Positions 1 to 8,535 of a stretch of 64,000 nucleotides of DNA are shown piece after piece. The position numbers were made by a program, and so were the translations under genes. Under the pieces are notes generated by a model. The model had not been told where the DNA came from. It worked only from the letters and a program-made list of their open reading frames with translations, and did not search any database. How positions within the stretch are numbered: position 1 is the first letter of the stretch; each line of letters opens with the position of its first letter. This stretch comes from JAICIG01 sp035532215 (GTDB lineage: Bacteria > Planctomycetota > Planctomycetia > Pirellulales > JAICIG01): positions 1-64,000 of the forward strand of contig DATKRK010000278.1 of assembly GCA_035532215.1 (NCBI GenBank), read 5' to 3'.

Positions 1-29
1 AGCAGGCACACTCCTAAGAAAATATTCTG

Positions 30-88
30 TGGAGGGCCGGGCGCCCTCGCCCGGCGAATGCCGGACGGGCGGGGGCGCCCGTCCCTCC
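30..88. repeat. GGGCGCCC palindromic interspersed repeat, 5' copies
   Basis: Two adjacent palindromic units share the core CCGGGCGCCCTCGCCCGG or its variant with ACGGGCGGGGGCGCCCGT, each flanked by GGAGG/CCTCC. The same unit recurs several times at 61.4-61.6 kb and 62.46-62.58 kb, so it is a dispersed family. It is REP-like: short, self-complementary, extragenic and able to form hairpins. Confidence 0.8.
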
Positions 89-141
89 AAGAAAACAACC
101 CGTCCCTCCAAGAAAACAACCCGTCCCTCCAAGAAAACAAC
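79..141. repeat. Three perfect 21-bp tandem repeats
   Basis: Three identical head-to-tail 21-bp units occupy 79-99, 100-120 and 121-141. Each starts CCGTCCCTCC and ends GAAAACAAC. There are no spacers, so this is a simple tandem array and not a CRISPR. The first part of the unit matches the 3' flank of the adjacent GGGCGCCC palindrome, so the array probably arose by slippage at the edge of that interspersed repeat. Confidence 0.9.
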
Positions 142-359
142 GCATTTTCATTCGTCGGGACGACCGAAAGTCATGGCGCCTCCGTGTGCCGTCAGCGGCC
201 ATAAGTTGGAGTTTGATTGCGGGATTGGCGACGGCATACGGAGTATGGCTGCTACTATTGCAGCGGCTCCGCCGCTTGCCGGAGTCATCTCCAGCATGTT
301 GTTGCGCGAGCTTGCTGATGGGCGCTTGATTACTCGTCGCCGGCTGGTAGCATTCCCGC

Positions 360-1586
360 ATGGATGCTGCGCCTTTTGCACTCAAAGCCCGCTATGTATT
401 TCCCGTCGGCGCGCCGCCGCTGGCAGACGGCGTCGTGACGGTGCGCGGCGACAAGATCATCGCTGTCGGCCGTTCGCGCGCTGAGACTTGCGATCTCGAA
501 GACCTGGGCAACGTCGCGATCGTGCCGGGCCTAATCAACGCCCACGTGCATCTGGAGTTCAGCGATGCGTCACAGCCGCTCGGCTCGCCGGGCATGGTTT
601 TTCCCGAGTGGATTCGCGAGGTGATCGACTATCGCCGCGGACGCGCCGCAGCCCCGGCTGCCGCGGTGCGGCAAGGCTTGGAAGAAAGCCTCCGCTCGGG
701 AACGACGACGGTCGGCGAGATCGCGCAACCGGGTTGGCCCGAGGAAGAATTCGAGCGCGGCCCGCTGGACGCTACCGTGTTTCTTGAAGCGATCGGACTG
801 GCGCAGGAGCAAGTCGCCGCGAAACTGGCCGAAGCCCGGCAACACCTGGCGGCCGGCGCTTACGCCTCGCGCTGGCGGCCGGGCTTGAGTCCGCATGCGC
901 CTTACACGGTGCATCCCGAACTGTTCGCCGGACTGGCGACGTTGGCCGCCGAGGCCCGGGCGCCGCTGGCCTTCCATCTGGCCGAATCGCCCGAGGAATT
1001 GGAATTACTCGCCTCGGGCGGCGGGCCGTTTCGCGAACTGCTGGAGTCGCGCGGCGCCTGGGAACCGGCGGCGATCCCCTGGGGCGCCAGGCCGATCGAT
1101 TACTTGCGGCAACTGGTTGAAGCGCGCGTGCGATCGCTCGTGATCCACGGGAACTATCTCGACGAGGAGGAGATCGCATTTGCGGCCGAAGCTTGCGAGA
1201 CGATGAGCGTCGTCTATTGCCCGCGCACCCACGCCTACTTTGGCCACGCGCGCCATCCTCTGCCGCGGCTGCTGGCGGCCGGCGCCAACGTGGCCGTCGG
1301 AACCGACAGCCGGGCTTCGAACCCGGATTTGAGCGTGCTGGAAGAATTGCGATTCGTCGCTCGCACATTCCCCGAGTTGCCGCCGGACAGCGTGCTCGAA
1401 CTCGGCACGCTCCGCGGCGCCGCCGCGCTCGGCCTGGCCGACTCGCTCGGCAGCCTCGCGCCGGGCAAGCTGGCCAACCTGGCCGTCGTGCGGCTGCCCG
1501 AGGGCGATGACGTCGATCCGCACACGCTCCTGTTCGAGTCCAGCGAGCCGGCCGTCAAGACGTATTGCCAGGGAAGGCCGTGCTGA
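360..1586 (+). CDS. Amidohydrolase-family purine/aminofutalosine deaminase-like enzyme
   Basis: The 408-residue protein has the layout of the cytosine deaminase/chlorohydrolase branch of the amidohydrolases. There is a short N-terminal beta domain, then the metal-binding HVH at residues 62-64, HAPYT near 179, HLAES with the third ligand His near 206, IHGNYL near 262, and GTD near 314-316 with the catalytic Asp. This branch deaminates S-adenosylhomocysteine, methylthioadenosine, guanine or, in menaquinone synthesis through futalosine, aminodeoxyfutalosine. Planctomycetes commonly use the futalosine route, so aminodeoxyfutalosine deaminase is a reasonable but unproven assignment. It is a soluble cytoplasmic enzyme of normal family length. 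Its end overlaps the next gene by about 20 bases, which suggests co-transcription. Confidence 0.85.
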   Translation: MDAAPFALKARYVFPVGAPPLADGVVTVRGDKIIAVGRSRAETCDLEDLGNVAIVPGLINAHVHLEFSDASQPLGSPGMVFPEWIREVIDYRRGRAAAPAAAVRQGLEESLRSGTTTVGEIAQPGWPEEEFERGPLDATVFLEAIGLAQEQVAAKLAEARQHLAAGAYASRWRPGLSPHAPYTVHPELFAGLATLAAEARAPLAFHLAESPEELELLASGGGPFRELLESRGAWEPAAIPWGARPIDYLRQLVEARVRSLVIHGNYLDEEEIAFAAEACETMSVVYCPRTHAYFGHARHPLPRLLAAGANVAVGTDSRASNPDLSVLEELRFVARTFPELPPDSVLELGTLRGAAALGLADSLGSLAPGKLANLAVVRLPEGDDVDPHTLLFESSEPAVKTYCQGRPC

Positions 1587-2044
1587 TCGACCGCGACTGC
1601 GAAGAGACGTTGCAAACGATCGAATTCGCCAACTTGCAACTTTTGGAATTTCGGCACACCGACGACCGCCTCGACGATCAACTGGCCGCCGCCTACGCGC
1701 TGGTGCATCCGGCGCCGAGTCGTTGGCGCGGGCCCTGGCGAACGCACTCCCGTGCGCTGCGGGCCGTGGGAGATTTGAAGCTCGACGCCAACGCCGTCGT
1801 CGAGCGCACGAGCAACGTGCTCAAGCTGATGGGCGACCAGTACCTGGCCCGGCTGTACGGAATGCTGGCCTCGAAGTTCCATTTGGAAGAATGGACTCAG
1901 AGCATTCACCGCTCGCTGTCCGTCGCCGAAAGCGTCTACCAATTTCTTACGGACGAGGCCGCCCGGCGCCGGACCGAAGTGTTGGAACTGACGGTGATTC
2001 TGTTGATCGCGCTTGAGATCATAGCGGCCTGGCTGCGCGGGTGA
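1565..2044 (+). CDS. Short RMD1/DUF155-family membrane protein
   Basis: About 159 residues from a TTG start; a GTG at 1580 is an alternative. The C-terminal two thirds resembles the RMD1/YagE (DUF155) family: a helical stretch LKLMGDQYLARLYG (residues about 88-101), an FHLEEW segment, an R-rich ARRRTE element and a single terminal hydrophobic helix VLELTVILLIALEIIAAWL. Family members are usually longer, with more sequence ahead of this region, so the protein looks N-terminally short. It overlaps the amidohydrolase end. The eukaryotic relatives are mitochondrial inner-membrane proteins; the bacterial function is not known. The C-terminal anchor implies membrane attachment. Confidence 0.7.
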   Translation: MPGKAVLIDRDCEETLQTIEFANLQLLEFRHTDDRLDDQLAAAYALVHPAPSRWRGPWRTHSRALRAVGDLKLDANAVVERTSNVLKLMGDQYLARLYGMLASKFHLEEWTQSIHRSLSVAESVYQFLTDEAARRRTEVLELTVILLIALEIIAAWLRG

Positions 2045-2054
2045 ACGCTGGGGC

Positions 2055-2162
2055 GCCAGGGGCGCCATGTCTTCGCCGGCGCCAGCCGGCGTAGACATGC
2101 GCATTGCGATCGAAATGGCATGCTTACCCGCTTGCTGCGCAAGCGTGAAAGCATGGCGCCCG
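2055..2162. repeat. Palindromic intergenic repeat
   Basis: Two nested inverted repeats lie between convergent genes. GGCGCCATGTC is answered by GACATGCGC, and CATGCTTACCCGCTTGC is answered by GCAAGCGTGAAAGCATG around a CTGC loop. The structure could act as a bidirectional terminator for the RMD1-type and alcohol dehydrogenase genes. It has the look of the other dispersed palindromes in the window. Confidence 0.6.
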
Positions 2163-2201
2163 AAACTCGCAGGCGCGGATCCATTCAGCACTGCTCAAGC
2201 A

Positions 2202-3188
2202 TTATTCATTCACCAACACGGCCGCGCCGTGTACCCGGCCCTCGCGCAGGTCGCTCAAGGCCTGATTGGCCTGCTCGAGCGGATAGGTCTCGATTTCCGT
2301 GCGCACGGGCGTCGTTTTCAGCAGTTCCATGAACTCGATGCCATCGCGCCGCGTCAGGTTCGCCACCGAGCGTACGATTCGCTCGCCCCAGAGAATCTCG
2401 TAGGGAAACGAGGGGATGTCGCTCATGTGAATGCCGGCGCAGACCACAAGGCCCCCTTTGCGCACGGCCCGCAGCGCCGTGGGCACGAGACCGCCGACCG
2501 GGGCGAAGATGATTGCAGCGTCGAGTTCGTCGGGCGTCACTTGATCGGAATCGCCGGCCCAGATGGCCCCGAGTTTGCGCGCGAAGTCCTGCGCTTCGGC
2601 GTCGGCCGGACGCGTGAAGGCGAACACCTCGCGCCGCTGGGCGGTCGCCACCTGGATCAGGATATGCGCGGCCGCGCCGAAGCCGTAAAAGCCCAGCTTC
2701 TGCGCATCACCCGTCATTGCGAACGAGCGATAGCCGATCAACCCCGCGCACAACAGCGGCGCTGCATGCTCGTCGCTCAGGCCTGCCGGAATCGGGAAGC
2801 AGCACCGCCGGTCGGCCGCCAGGTACTCGGCGTAACCGCCGTCAAGCCCGTAGCCGGTAAAGCGGGCCCGGTCGCAAAGATTCTCTTGCCCCCGTCGACA
2901 GTACGGGCACTCGCCGCAAGTCCAACCGAGCCACGGCACGCCCAGGCGATCGCCCAGCGCAACATCCGTCACGCCTGCTCCCAGCGCCTCGACAACGCCG
3001 ACGACTTCGTGTCCCGGAATGAGCGGCAGCTTCGGCCGCGGCAGTTCGCCGTCGACGACGTGCAGGTCGGTGCGGCACACTCCGCACGCCTTCACTCGCA
3101 GCAGCACTTGCCCTGCGGCGGGCTGCGGCGTTTCGACTTCGACGACTCGCAGCGGGCGGCCGGGCGATTCGAGCAGCATCGCTTTCAT
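2202..3188 (-). CDS. Zinc-dependent alcohol dehydrogenase family protein
   Basis: The 328-residue protein is a medium-chain dehydrogenase/reductase. The catalytic zinc ligands are visible as GVCRTD (Cys38), GHE (His60-Glu61) and Cys147. The structural zinc lobe has four cysteines at about 91, 94, 97 and 105 (CGECPYC and LC). The nucleotide-binding segment GFYGFGAAAH follows near residue 165. Family members oxidise primary alcohols or reduce aldehydes with NAD(P). Length is normal for the short ADH subgroup. It stands alone on the minus strand and faces the RMD1-type gene. The natural substrate cannot be read from the sequence. Confidence 0.9.
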   Translation of the reverse strand: MKAMLLESPGRPLRVVEVETPQPAAGQVLLRVKACGVCRTDLHVVDGELPRPKLPLIPGHEVVGVVEALGAGVTDVALGDRLGVPWLGWTCGECPYCRRGQENLCDRARFTGYGLDGGYAEYLAADRRCCFPIPAGLSDEHAAPLLCAGLIGYRSFAMTGDAQKLGFYGFGAAAHILIQVATAQRREVFAFTRPADAEAQDFARKLGAIWAGDSDQVTPDELDAAIIFAPVGGLVPTALRAVRKGGLVVCAGIHMSDIPSFPYEILWGERIVRSVANLTRRDGIEFMELLKTTPVRTEIETYPLEQANQALSDLREGRVHGAAVLVNE

Positions 3189-3239
3189 AGCGAATATTCT
3201 ATCGCGCCCGCGCTTTGAGGCGAGGCTTTGTCGCCTGGG

Positions 3240-4427
3240 CTAAGCGATCTTTCCTCGCGTCCCGGCAAGGGATGGCCTAGGAAGGCCGCCCCACGCCGAG
3301 CCTTGAGTCGATCGGCTGAAAACGCGGGCGACGGCGAAGCTCAAGAGCATCGATGCTAACAGAGGATTGAGCCAGAAATTGTGTCCGCGCGTCAGTTCAT
3401 AGCTGCCGGCGATTGCGAAAGCAACCAGCACCGCCGCCCAGCGAACCAACGGCCGCCGGCCCCGGTAGCTCCAAGCGGCCCAGGCCGCTAGCGCCGGGGC
3501 CAGCACGACGTAGCCGTTATTCTCCGCGCGGGGATTGAACAGCGTGAGATAGCACGCCAAAAAGGTCAGCACCAGCGCGCTCGCCGTGCGTCGCGGCTTG
3601 CGTCGGACCGCAACGTAGCAAAGGATCAACAAAGCGATGCCGGCCGCCGCGCGAATGGCAGTCTGGGCGACGGCAGAAGCATCGAACCCGGCGAACGACA
3701 ACAACCCGAACAGATCGCTGGCCGGATTGCCGCTGCCGGGGTTGGCCGCCAACAGCAGTTTCTCGTAACAGCGCACGTGCTGCCATGCGACGAAAGCCGG
3801 CGCCTGCGTCGCAAAAGGCGCCGCGACGACCAGCAACAGGCCCGCGGCGAGCGGCTTGAAAACCGGCCGATAACCAACCACGGCCGCGGCGATCGGAATC
3901 GCCATCAGCGGCTTCATGGCCAGGCCCAACGACAACCAGAACGCGGCCCATTTCCAGCGGCGCTCGGCCAGCGACGCCACGGCCAAGGCCATGAAGCCAG
4001 CCAGCACAAGATTCATCTGGCCGTTGCGCGCGCTGGCTAGAGCGGGCGGAATGGCGGCCACGGTCATCCAGCGAAACGCCATGCCGCGATCGGCCGGCGG
4101 GGCAATCTTCGTGAAACGCTGTACGGCCAACGCCAGGCCGCCAATGCCGACGACGCGCCACAGCACGTCGCCGAACGGCAGATAGGCGAACGGCGCAAAG
4201 AGAATGGCGGCGTGGGGGAAATAAAGAAAGCCGTGCGGTCCATCGCCGTAAATGTCTTCGCCGGCAAACCAGCGGAAGCAGGCGTCGCGATAATTCGGCG
4301 TGACGGTATGCCCTTCGGGCCAGACGGCCACGAACGTGGCGATCGCCGCGGTCAGAACGGTCCATGTAACCCAGGGATGCAAGAGCGTCGACCGCAATCG
4401 ACGCCAACCAACCTCGTCGTCTTTCAT
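3240..4427 (-). CDS. GT87/DUF2029-type multi-span membrane glycosyltransferase
   Basis: The 395-residue protein is hydrophobic over most of its length, with about ten predicted membrane spans. An N-terminal lumenal loop contains DACFRWFAGEDIYGDGPHGF and is followed by FPHAAILFAPFAYLPF, the signature arrangement of the polyprenol-phosphate mannose-dependent GT87 (DUF2029) family. It probably transfers a sugar from a lipid carrier outside the membrane. The start is supported by GGGAGGCG seven bases upstream. The last 20 or so residues are encoded by a palindromic repeat (GGCGGCCTTCC type) and are probably not native to the fold. Confidence 0.8.
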   Translation of the reverse strand: MKDDEVGWRRLRSTLLHPWVTWTVLTAAIATFVAVWPEGHTVTPNYRDACFRWFAGEDIYGDGPHGFLYFPHAAILFAPFAYLPFGDVLWRVVGIGGLALAVQRFTKIAPPADRGMAFRWMTVAAIPPALASARNGQMNLVLAGFMALAVASLAERRWKWAAFWLSLGLAMKPLMAIPIAAAVVGYRPVFKPLAAGLLLVVAAPFATQAPAFVAWQHVRCYEKLLLAANPGSGNPASDLFGLLSFAGFDASAVAQTAIRAAAGIALLILCYVAVRRKPRRTASALVLTFLACYLTLFNPRAENNGYVVLAPALAAWAAWSYRGRRPLVRWAAVLVAFAIAGSYELTRGHNFWLNPLLASMLLSFAVARVFSRSTQGSAWGGLPRPSLAGTRGKIA

Positions 4428-4560
4428 GGGTGCGCCTCCCGGTGCGCAAGCCCCTCCTCCTTGAACGCCGCCGAAGGCTTCCTAAGTCCGTTCTTCGTAG
4501 TCTTCCTTGGCGGCGACCCTATCTCGCGCCCCCAGTTGATAACGGGAATGCCCGCCGCGA

Positions 4561-5370
4561 TCAAGGCGATTCTTCCTTACGCCCTTCCCATCGCGGCGAT
4601 CGTTTGGCGAGAAACGCCGACATGCCCTCTTGGGCGTCGCGGCAAACGGCGTTGTCGATCATCGTTTCGGTTGCCAGCGGATAGGCCTCGCTCTCGGCCA
4701 GCGCCAACTGCTGGTAGAACGCGGCCTTGCCGAGCCGCGTCACTAAGGAACTGGCCTCGATGATCGCCGCGACGAATTCATTGACAGCGTCGTCCAACTC
4801 GTCAGCACGGGCGACTCGGTTGACGAGCCCGAGTTCATAGGCCCTGGCCGCCGAAATCGGCTGGCCGGTGAGCAGCATCTCCATGGCAGCCTTGGCCGGA
4901 ATCGCCCGCACCAAGGGCGTCATCGGCGTCGTGCAGAACAAGCCGATTTTGACGCCCGGCGTGGCGAATGCGGCTTCGGCGGCGGCGACTACCAGATCAC
5001 AGCTTGCCGCCAATTGGCAGCCCGCCGCGGTGGCCAGCCCTTGCACGCGGGCGATCACCGGCTGCGGCAAGCGGCGGATTTGCTGCATCACGGCCGCACA
5101 TCTTTCGAAGATCGCGCGGTATTCGGCTTCCGACCGGCCGGTCATTTCGGTCAGATCGTGACCCGAGCAAAACACCGGCCCGTTGGCCGCCAGCACCACG
5201 ACGCGGGCCTCTGAATCGGCGGCGATTTCTTCCAACGCGGCGCCAAGCTGCGAGAGCAACGACTGGCTCAAAGCGTGGCGCTTCGCCGGCCGGTTCAACG
5301 TCAGGCGAACCACGCCGCCGGCGGACTCGTGTAATAACTCGTGATCCGGTTCTGAGGCCGCGAAGGTCAT
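4561..5370 (-). CDS. Crotonase-fold enoyl-CoA hydratase/isomerase family protein, ECHDC3-like
   Basis: I read 269 residues from the ATG at 5370, which overlaps the rhomboid stop as ATGA. The crotonase fold is clear: FCSGHDLTEM near residues 67-76 and GLATAAGCQLAASCD near 111-125 form the CoA oxyanion-hole region, and ATPGVKIGLFCTTP follows. The positions normally holding the two catalytic glutamates of hydratases are Gln (GCQL) and Val (PGVKIG). This pattern matches the ECHDC3 subgroup, so plain hydratase activity is doubtful. The frame is open well upstream, but only this start fits the family and gene order. Confidence 0.85.
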   Translation of the reverse strand: MTFAASEPDHELLHESAGGVVRLTLNRPAKRHALSQSLLSQLGAALEEIAADSEARVVVLAANGPVFCSGHDLTEMTGRSEAEYRAIFERCAAVMQQIRRLPQPVIARVQGLATAAGCQLAASCDLVVAAAEAAFATPGVKIGLFCTTPMTPLVRAIPAKAAMEMLLTGQPISAARAYELGLVNRVARADELDDAVNEFVAAIIEASSLVTRLGKAAFYQQLALAESEAYPLATETMIDNAVCRDAQEGMSAFLAKRSPRWEGRKEESP

Positions 5371-6092
5371 GGCGTCGACTCCCCATATTGCAATTTCGGC
5401 GGCAGCAGCAACCCGAGCACGCCGCCGAGGATCAGTCCGGCGCAATGCGCCGCGTTGGCCACCTGCGGATTCAGGAAGCCGGTTCCCACCTGGCACAACG
5501 ACCATACCAGGAGCACCCAGGCGATGCGCGCATCGCGGAGATAGAACTTGTCGCGATAGCGGTATAGGAAGGCGATCACGGCGCCAATCAGGCCGAAGAT
5601 CGCTCCCGAGGCGCCGACCGTCGGAACCGGCTGAAACCAGACGCTGACCGCCGACGCCACGGCGCCCGTCAGGAAAAACGACATCAAGGTTCTGCCGGCG
5701 CCGAAGGCCTGTTGGCTGGCCATGCCGATGATATACAACGCGACGCAATTGCCGATCAGATGGTTGGCGTCGGCGTGCAGAAACAGGCAAGTGACCAGCC
5801 GCCAAACTTCGCCGCGCTGCAATTCGGGCAGATTGATCGCCCCGGCCGCCAGCAGGGCCTGCACGTTGTCCAAGGCGCCGCTGAGTTCTTCCCAGACGAA
5901 CGTCGCCACGAGCGCGCAAAGAAGCGCGATCGTCGTTCGCGGGAAAGGAGACATGCCCCGTTCGAAGTCGCGTCTCGGCTCGGCCTTCGCAGAGACGAGC
6001 ATTTCCGCGGAGATCACCAGCGCTGCTTCTTCCGCGGGCGCCGCCGGCGCGGCGTCTGCGTCTGCCTGCGGAGGGTTCGGGTACACGCTCAT
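5367..6092 (-). CDS. Rhomboid family intramembrane serine protease
   Basis: The 241-residue protein has a cytoplasmic N-terminal tail of about 50 residues and six or so membrane helices. Active-site motifs are HLIGN (His111, Asn115), GASGAIFG with nucleophile Ser162, and NAAHCAG with base His216. Rhomboids cleave substrates within the membrane. I chose the ATG at 6092 because GAGGG lies about six bases upstream; an in-frame ATG at 6116 would add eight residues. The stop overlaps the start of the crotonase gene by four bases, so the two are probably translationally coupled. Confidence 0.9.
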   Translation of the reverse strand: MSVYPNPPQADADAAPAAPAEEAALVISAEMLVSAKAEPRRDFERGMSPFPRTTIALLCALVATFVWEELSGALDNVQALLAAGAINLPELQRGEVWRLVTCLFLHADANHLIGNCVALYIIGMASQQAFGAGRTLMSFFLTGAVASAVSVWFQPVPTVGASGAIFGLIGAVIAFLYRYRDKFYLRDARIAWVLLVWSLCQVGTGFLNPQVANAAHCAGLILGGVLGLLLPPKLQYGESTP

Positions 6093-6153
6093 TGTAAGTC
6101 CCTCGCCAGATGGCACGCAAATGTCTTCGAGCGGAGCCGCCGCGGAGGCTTGG

Positions 6154-7047
6154 TTATCGGCGCTCGCCCGTATCGAGCATCACTCCCAGCGCCAAGGCGA
6201 TGCGGCGATCGAGCGTGCGTTGGGGATCGGCCCTGAGATCGAGCGCATAGCGGTCGAGAATCGTGAACTTTCGATTGAATTCGCCGATGACCCGGTCGCT
6301 GTCGCCGTCGCCGTCGAAGATCAGAAAGTTCGCCCGCAGCACGCCGAGCAACGGACCAATCCACCGCCGCAAGAGCGAGAGCAAGAGCGAATCTTCGCGG
6401 GCGACGCAGATCATCGCCCCATCGGGTCCGATGCAATCCCAGCGTTTGCGAAAGAAGTTGTACAGGTAATTCTTGTGCAACACTCCCAGCCTTTCGCCGG
6501 CCGCGTCGCGGATTGTATAGGTCGCCTTGATGAGCCAGAACTTGTGGTCCTGCAACACGTCCAGAAGTCGTTCGGTTTTCGATTCGTCCCGGTAGAACGT
6601 GACGTGCCGCTTCGGCGAAAGCCACACGATGACAGCCAACAAACCGCAGAGTCCGACCGCGGCCGCAAGCGTGGCGCCCGCGACGGCCAGCGCGGGCGAA
6701 ACTTTGGCCAATGCGACGCCCGCCAGCACCACGCTGAGGACAAGAATCACTCCCCCGAAAACGGCCGCCAGCGCTACGAGAATGGTTCTCAGCAAATGCG
6801 TCGGCCGCTCGACGAACATGATTGCGTTTCCCTCTTCGTCCCAGACGTGGTATTTCTGGTTGATCGCCAGATGCTGCTGGCGGAGCAGGAATTGATCGCG
6901 GTCGAAGGCCGGATCGGCCTGGGCGCGCCGTTCGATTGCCGCGGCTCGAATCTCCGCGCCGCAACTCGGACATTTAACGAGCCGTCCGGCGAATTCTTGT
7001 TTCAACTTATACGACTCGCCGCACGTGCAACTCACGACAAGCGACAC
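6154..7047 (-). CDS. Zinc-ribbon membrane protein with LURP-one/scramblase-like C-terminal domain
   Basis: The 297-residue protein begins with a zinc ribbon (Cys7, Cys9, Cys26, Cys29; CTC then CPSC). A charged linker and two hydrophobic helices follow at about residues 85-110 and 115-145. The C-terminal part is a beta-rich domain with alternating strands such as ATYTIRDAAGERLGVL and NRKFTILDRYALDL. That pattern resembles the LURP-one/phospholipid scramblase (tubby-like) fold, but the match is by eye only. It lies upstream of the rhomboid-crotonase pair on the same strand, 61 bases away. The function is unknown. Confidence 0.65.
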   Translation of the reverse strand: MSLVVSCTCGESYKLKQEFAGRLVKCPSCGAEIRAAAIERRAQADPAFDRDQFLLRQQHLAINQKYHVWDEEGNAIMFVERPTHLLRTILVALAAVFGGVILVLSVVLAGVALAKVSPALAVAGATLAAAVGLCGLLAVIVWLSPKRHVTFYRDESKTERLLDVLQDHKFWLIKATYTIRDAAGERLGVLHKNYLYNFFRKRWDCIGPDGAMICVAREDSLLLSLLRRWIGPLLGVLRANFLIFDGDGDSDRVIGEFNRKFTILDRYALDLRADPQRTLDRRIALALGVMLDTGERR

Positions 7048-7136
7048 GTTTCACCCCCGGAGAAAAGTTGGCGGGTAAGCGCGCCATGAACAAAGCGCCG
7101 CTCAACAGGGTTATTGTAGCCCTGCACCGCCGCGGA

Positions 7137-8525
7137 TCAAACTTCCACTCGCTTCCAGCCGCCGTGCGCGAAGCGCGAGACGACCAGCAGGCAGCGGACG
7201 TAGATATCGGCGGCCATGGCGTACCAGGCGCCGGCGACGCCCCAGTCGAGCGATTGCGTCAGCCAATAGGCCAAGGGAATCCGCACCGCCAGCATGCCAA
7301 CCAGGCTGAAGGCCAGCGGCCAGCGCGTGTCGCCGGCGCCGCGCAACGCGCCAGAGAGCACCATGTGGACGGCCAGGGCGGGCAAGGCCACGGCGACGAT
7401 CCGCAGCAACTCCGCGGCTCGCTCGGCCACCGCCGCTTGCTGGGCGGAAAGGAAGATCCAGGCCAACGGCTGCGAGGCGGTGAAGAACAGCAACCCGACG
7501 GCGCTCATCAGCGCGCCGCCCGCCAAGCAGGCGACCAACACGCTGTGCAGGGCCTGCCGTTGGTTTTTCGCGCCCAAGTGTTGGCCCGCGAGCGTGGTGG
7601 CGGCCACCTGAAACGCCGTGCCGGGCAGGTAGGCCAGCGACTCGATGCTGATCGCCACGCCGTGCGCCGCGGCAGCCAGCGAGCCGAGATCGTTGACGAT
7701 CCGCTTGAACCAGAACTGACAGGCGACGATCGTCATCACGTCGGCGCCGGCCGGCACGCCAATCCGCAATAGCCGCCGGGCTAATTCAAGGTCCGGTCGC
7801 AATAGGCGCCATCGCAGCCGCAAACCGTGACGCCCCATGACCAGTCGGGCGCCCATCGTCAATCCGCCGACCGAATAGCCGGCCGCAGTGCCGATCGCCA
7901 CGCCGTCCCAGCCCAACTCGGGCAGCGGCCCCCAGCCGCAAACCAGGCCCCAGCTTGCCAGCACGTTGACGACGTTCATGGCAATCATTGCCACGAAGCC
8001 CGACACCGTATCGCCTGCGCCGCGCAGGCAGGCGTTGCCGACGGAGAGCACCATCATCAGCGGCAAGGCGGGCAGCAGGAATCGCAGGTAACGCACGGCC
8101 AGGGCCGACGCATCGGCGGGCAGGCCCATGGCGGCCACGAGCGGTTCGGTGAAGACCAGCCCGACGAGCGTCATGCAAACGGACAACGTGCAACCCGCCA
8201 AAAAAGCCTGGTTCGTCACGCGGCAAGCCTTTCGCACGTCGCCCGCCCCCATGAAGCGGGCCACCAGCGCCGTGGCCCCGCTGTCGACGGCCACGAACAA
8301 GTTCGTTAACAGCCACATCACGTAGGCCATCTGGCTCATCGCCGCCAGGTGCGTTTCTTCCAGCCGCCGCCCGGTGAGGATGGTGTCGGAAAGCTGCACC
8401 ATCATCAACAAGATTTGCTCGCCCAACACTGGGGCGGCCAGGCGCAGCATCGGCCGTAGCGTCGAAGCCAAGCCGGGCGCGTCTTCCAGCGAGTCGCGCG
8501 GATCGGCTTGGCGGCGACGCAGCAT
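7137..8525 (-). CDS. MATE family efflux transporter
   Basis: The 462-residue integral membrane protein has about twelve helices in two homologous halves, as usual for multidrug and toxin extrusion antiporters. Characteristic segments include LAAPVLGEQILLMMVQLSDT near the N-terminus, SGATALVARFMGAGD in the first half, and RIGVPAGADVMTIVACQFW plus LAGQHLGAKNQRQA in the second. These proteins export organic cations or metabolites against Na+ or H+. The substrate is not predictable. The start lies only ten bases downstream of the metallophosphoesterase stop, so the two are likely one operon. Confidence 0.9.
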   Translation of the reverse strand: MLRRRQADPRDSLEDAPGLASTLRPMLRLAAPVLGEQILLMMVQLSDTILTGRRLEETHLAAMSQMAYVMWLLTNLFVAVDSGATALVARFMGAGDVRKACRVTNQAFLAGCTLSVCMTLVGLVFTEPLVAAMGLPADASALAVRYLRFLLPALPLMMVLSVGNACLRGAGDTVSGFVAMIAMNVVNVLASWGLVCGWGPLPELGWDGVAIGTAAGYSVGGLTMGARLVMGRHGLRLRWRLLRPDLELARRLLRIGVPAGADVMTIVACQFWFKRIVNDLGSLAAAAHGVAISIESLAYLPGTAFQVAATTLAGQHLGAKNQRQALHSVLVACLAGGALMSAVGLLFFTASQPLAWIFLSAQQAAVAERAAELLRIVAVALPALAVHMVLSGALRGAGDTRWPLAFSLVGMLAVRIPLAYWLTQSLDWGVAGAWYAMAADIYVRCLLVVSRFAHGGWKRVEV

Positions 8526-8535
8526 GGCGTTTGGA

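Larger units (their letters stand above)
1..359. other. Gene-free leader region with repeats
   Basis: No convincing gene is seen here. The stretch holds two GC-rich palindromic units built around GGGCGCCC (about 33-88) followed by a three-copy 21-bp tandem repeat (79-141). The remainder is unique sequence leading up to the amidohydrolase gene. Possible reading frames on both strands are made largely of the repeats and have no recognisable protein features. Confidence 0.6.

Noticed and set aside
79..141. Possible CRISPR array
   Set aside because: The repeats are contiguous 21-bp units without spacers and no cas gene is present.
4561..6120. Single 519-residue protein covering rhomboid and crotonase region
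   Set aside because: The upstream half of that frame is an out-of-frame shadow of the rhomboid gene; the crotonase has its own start with ATGA overlap.
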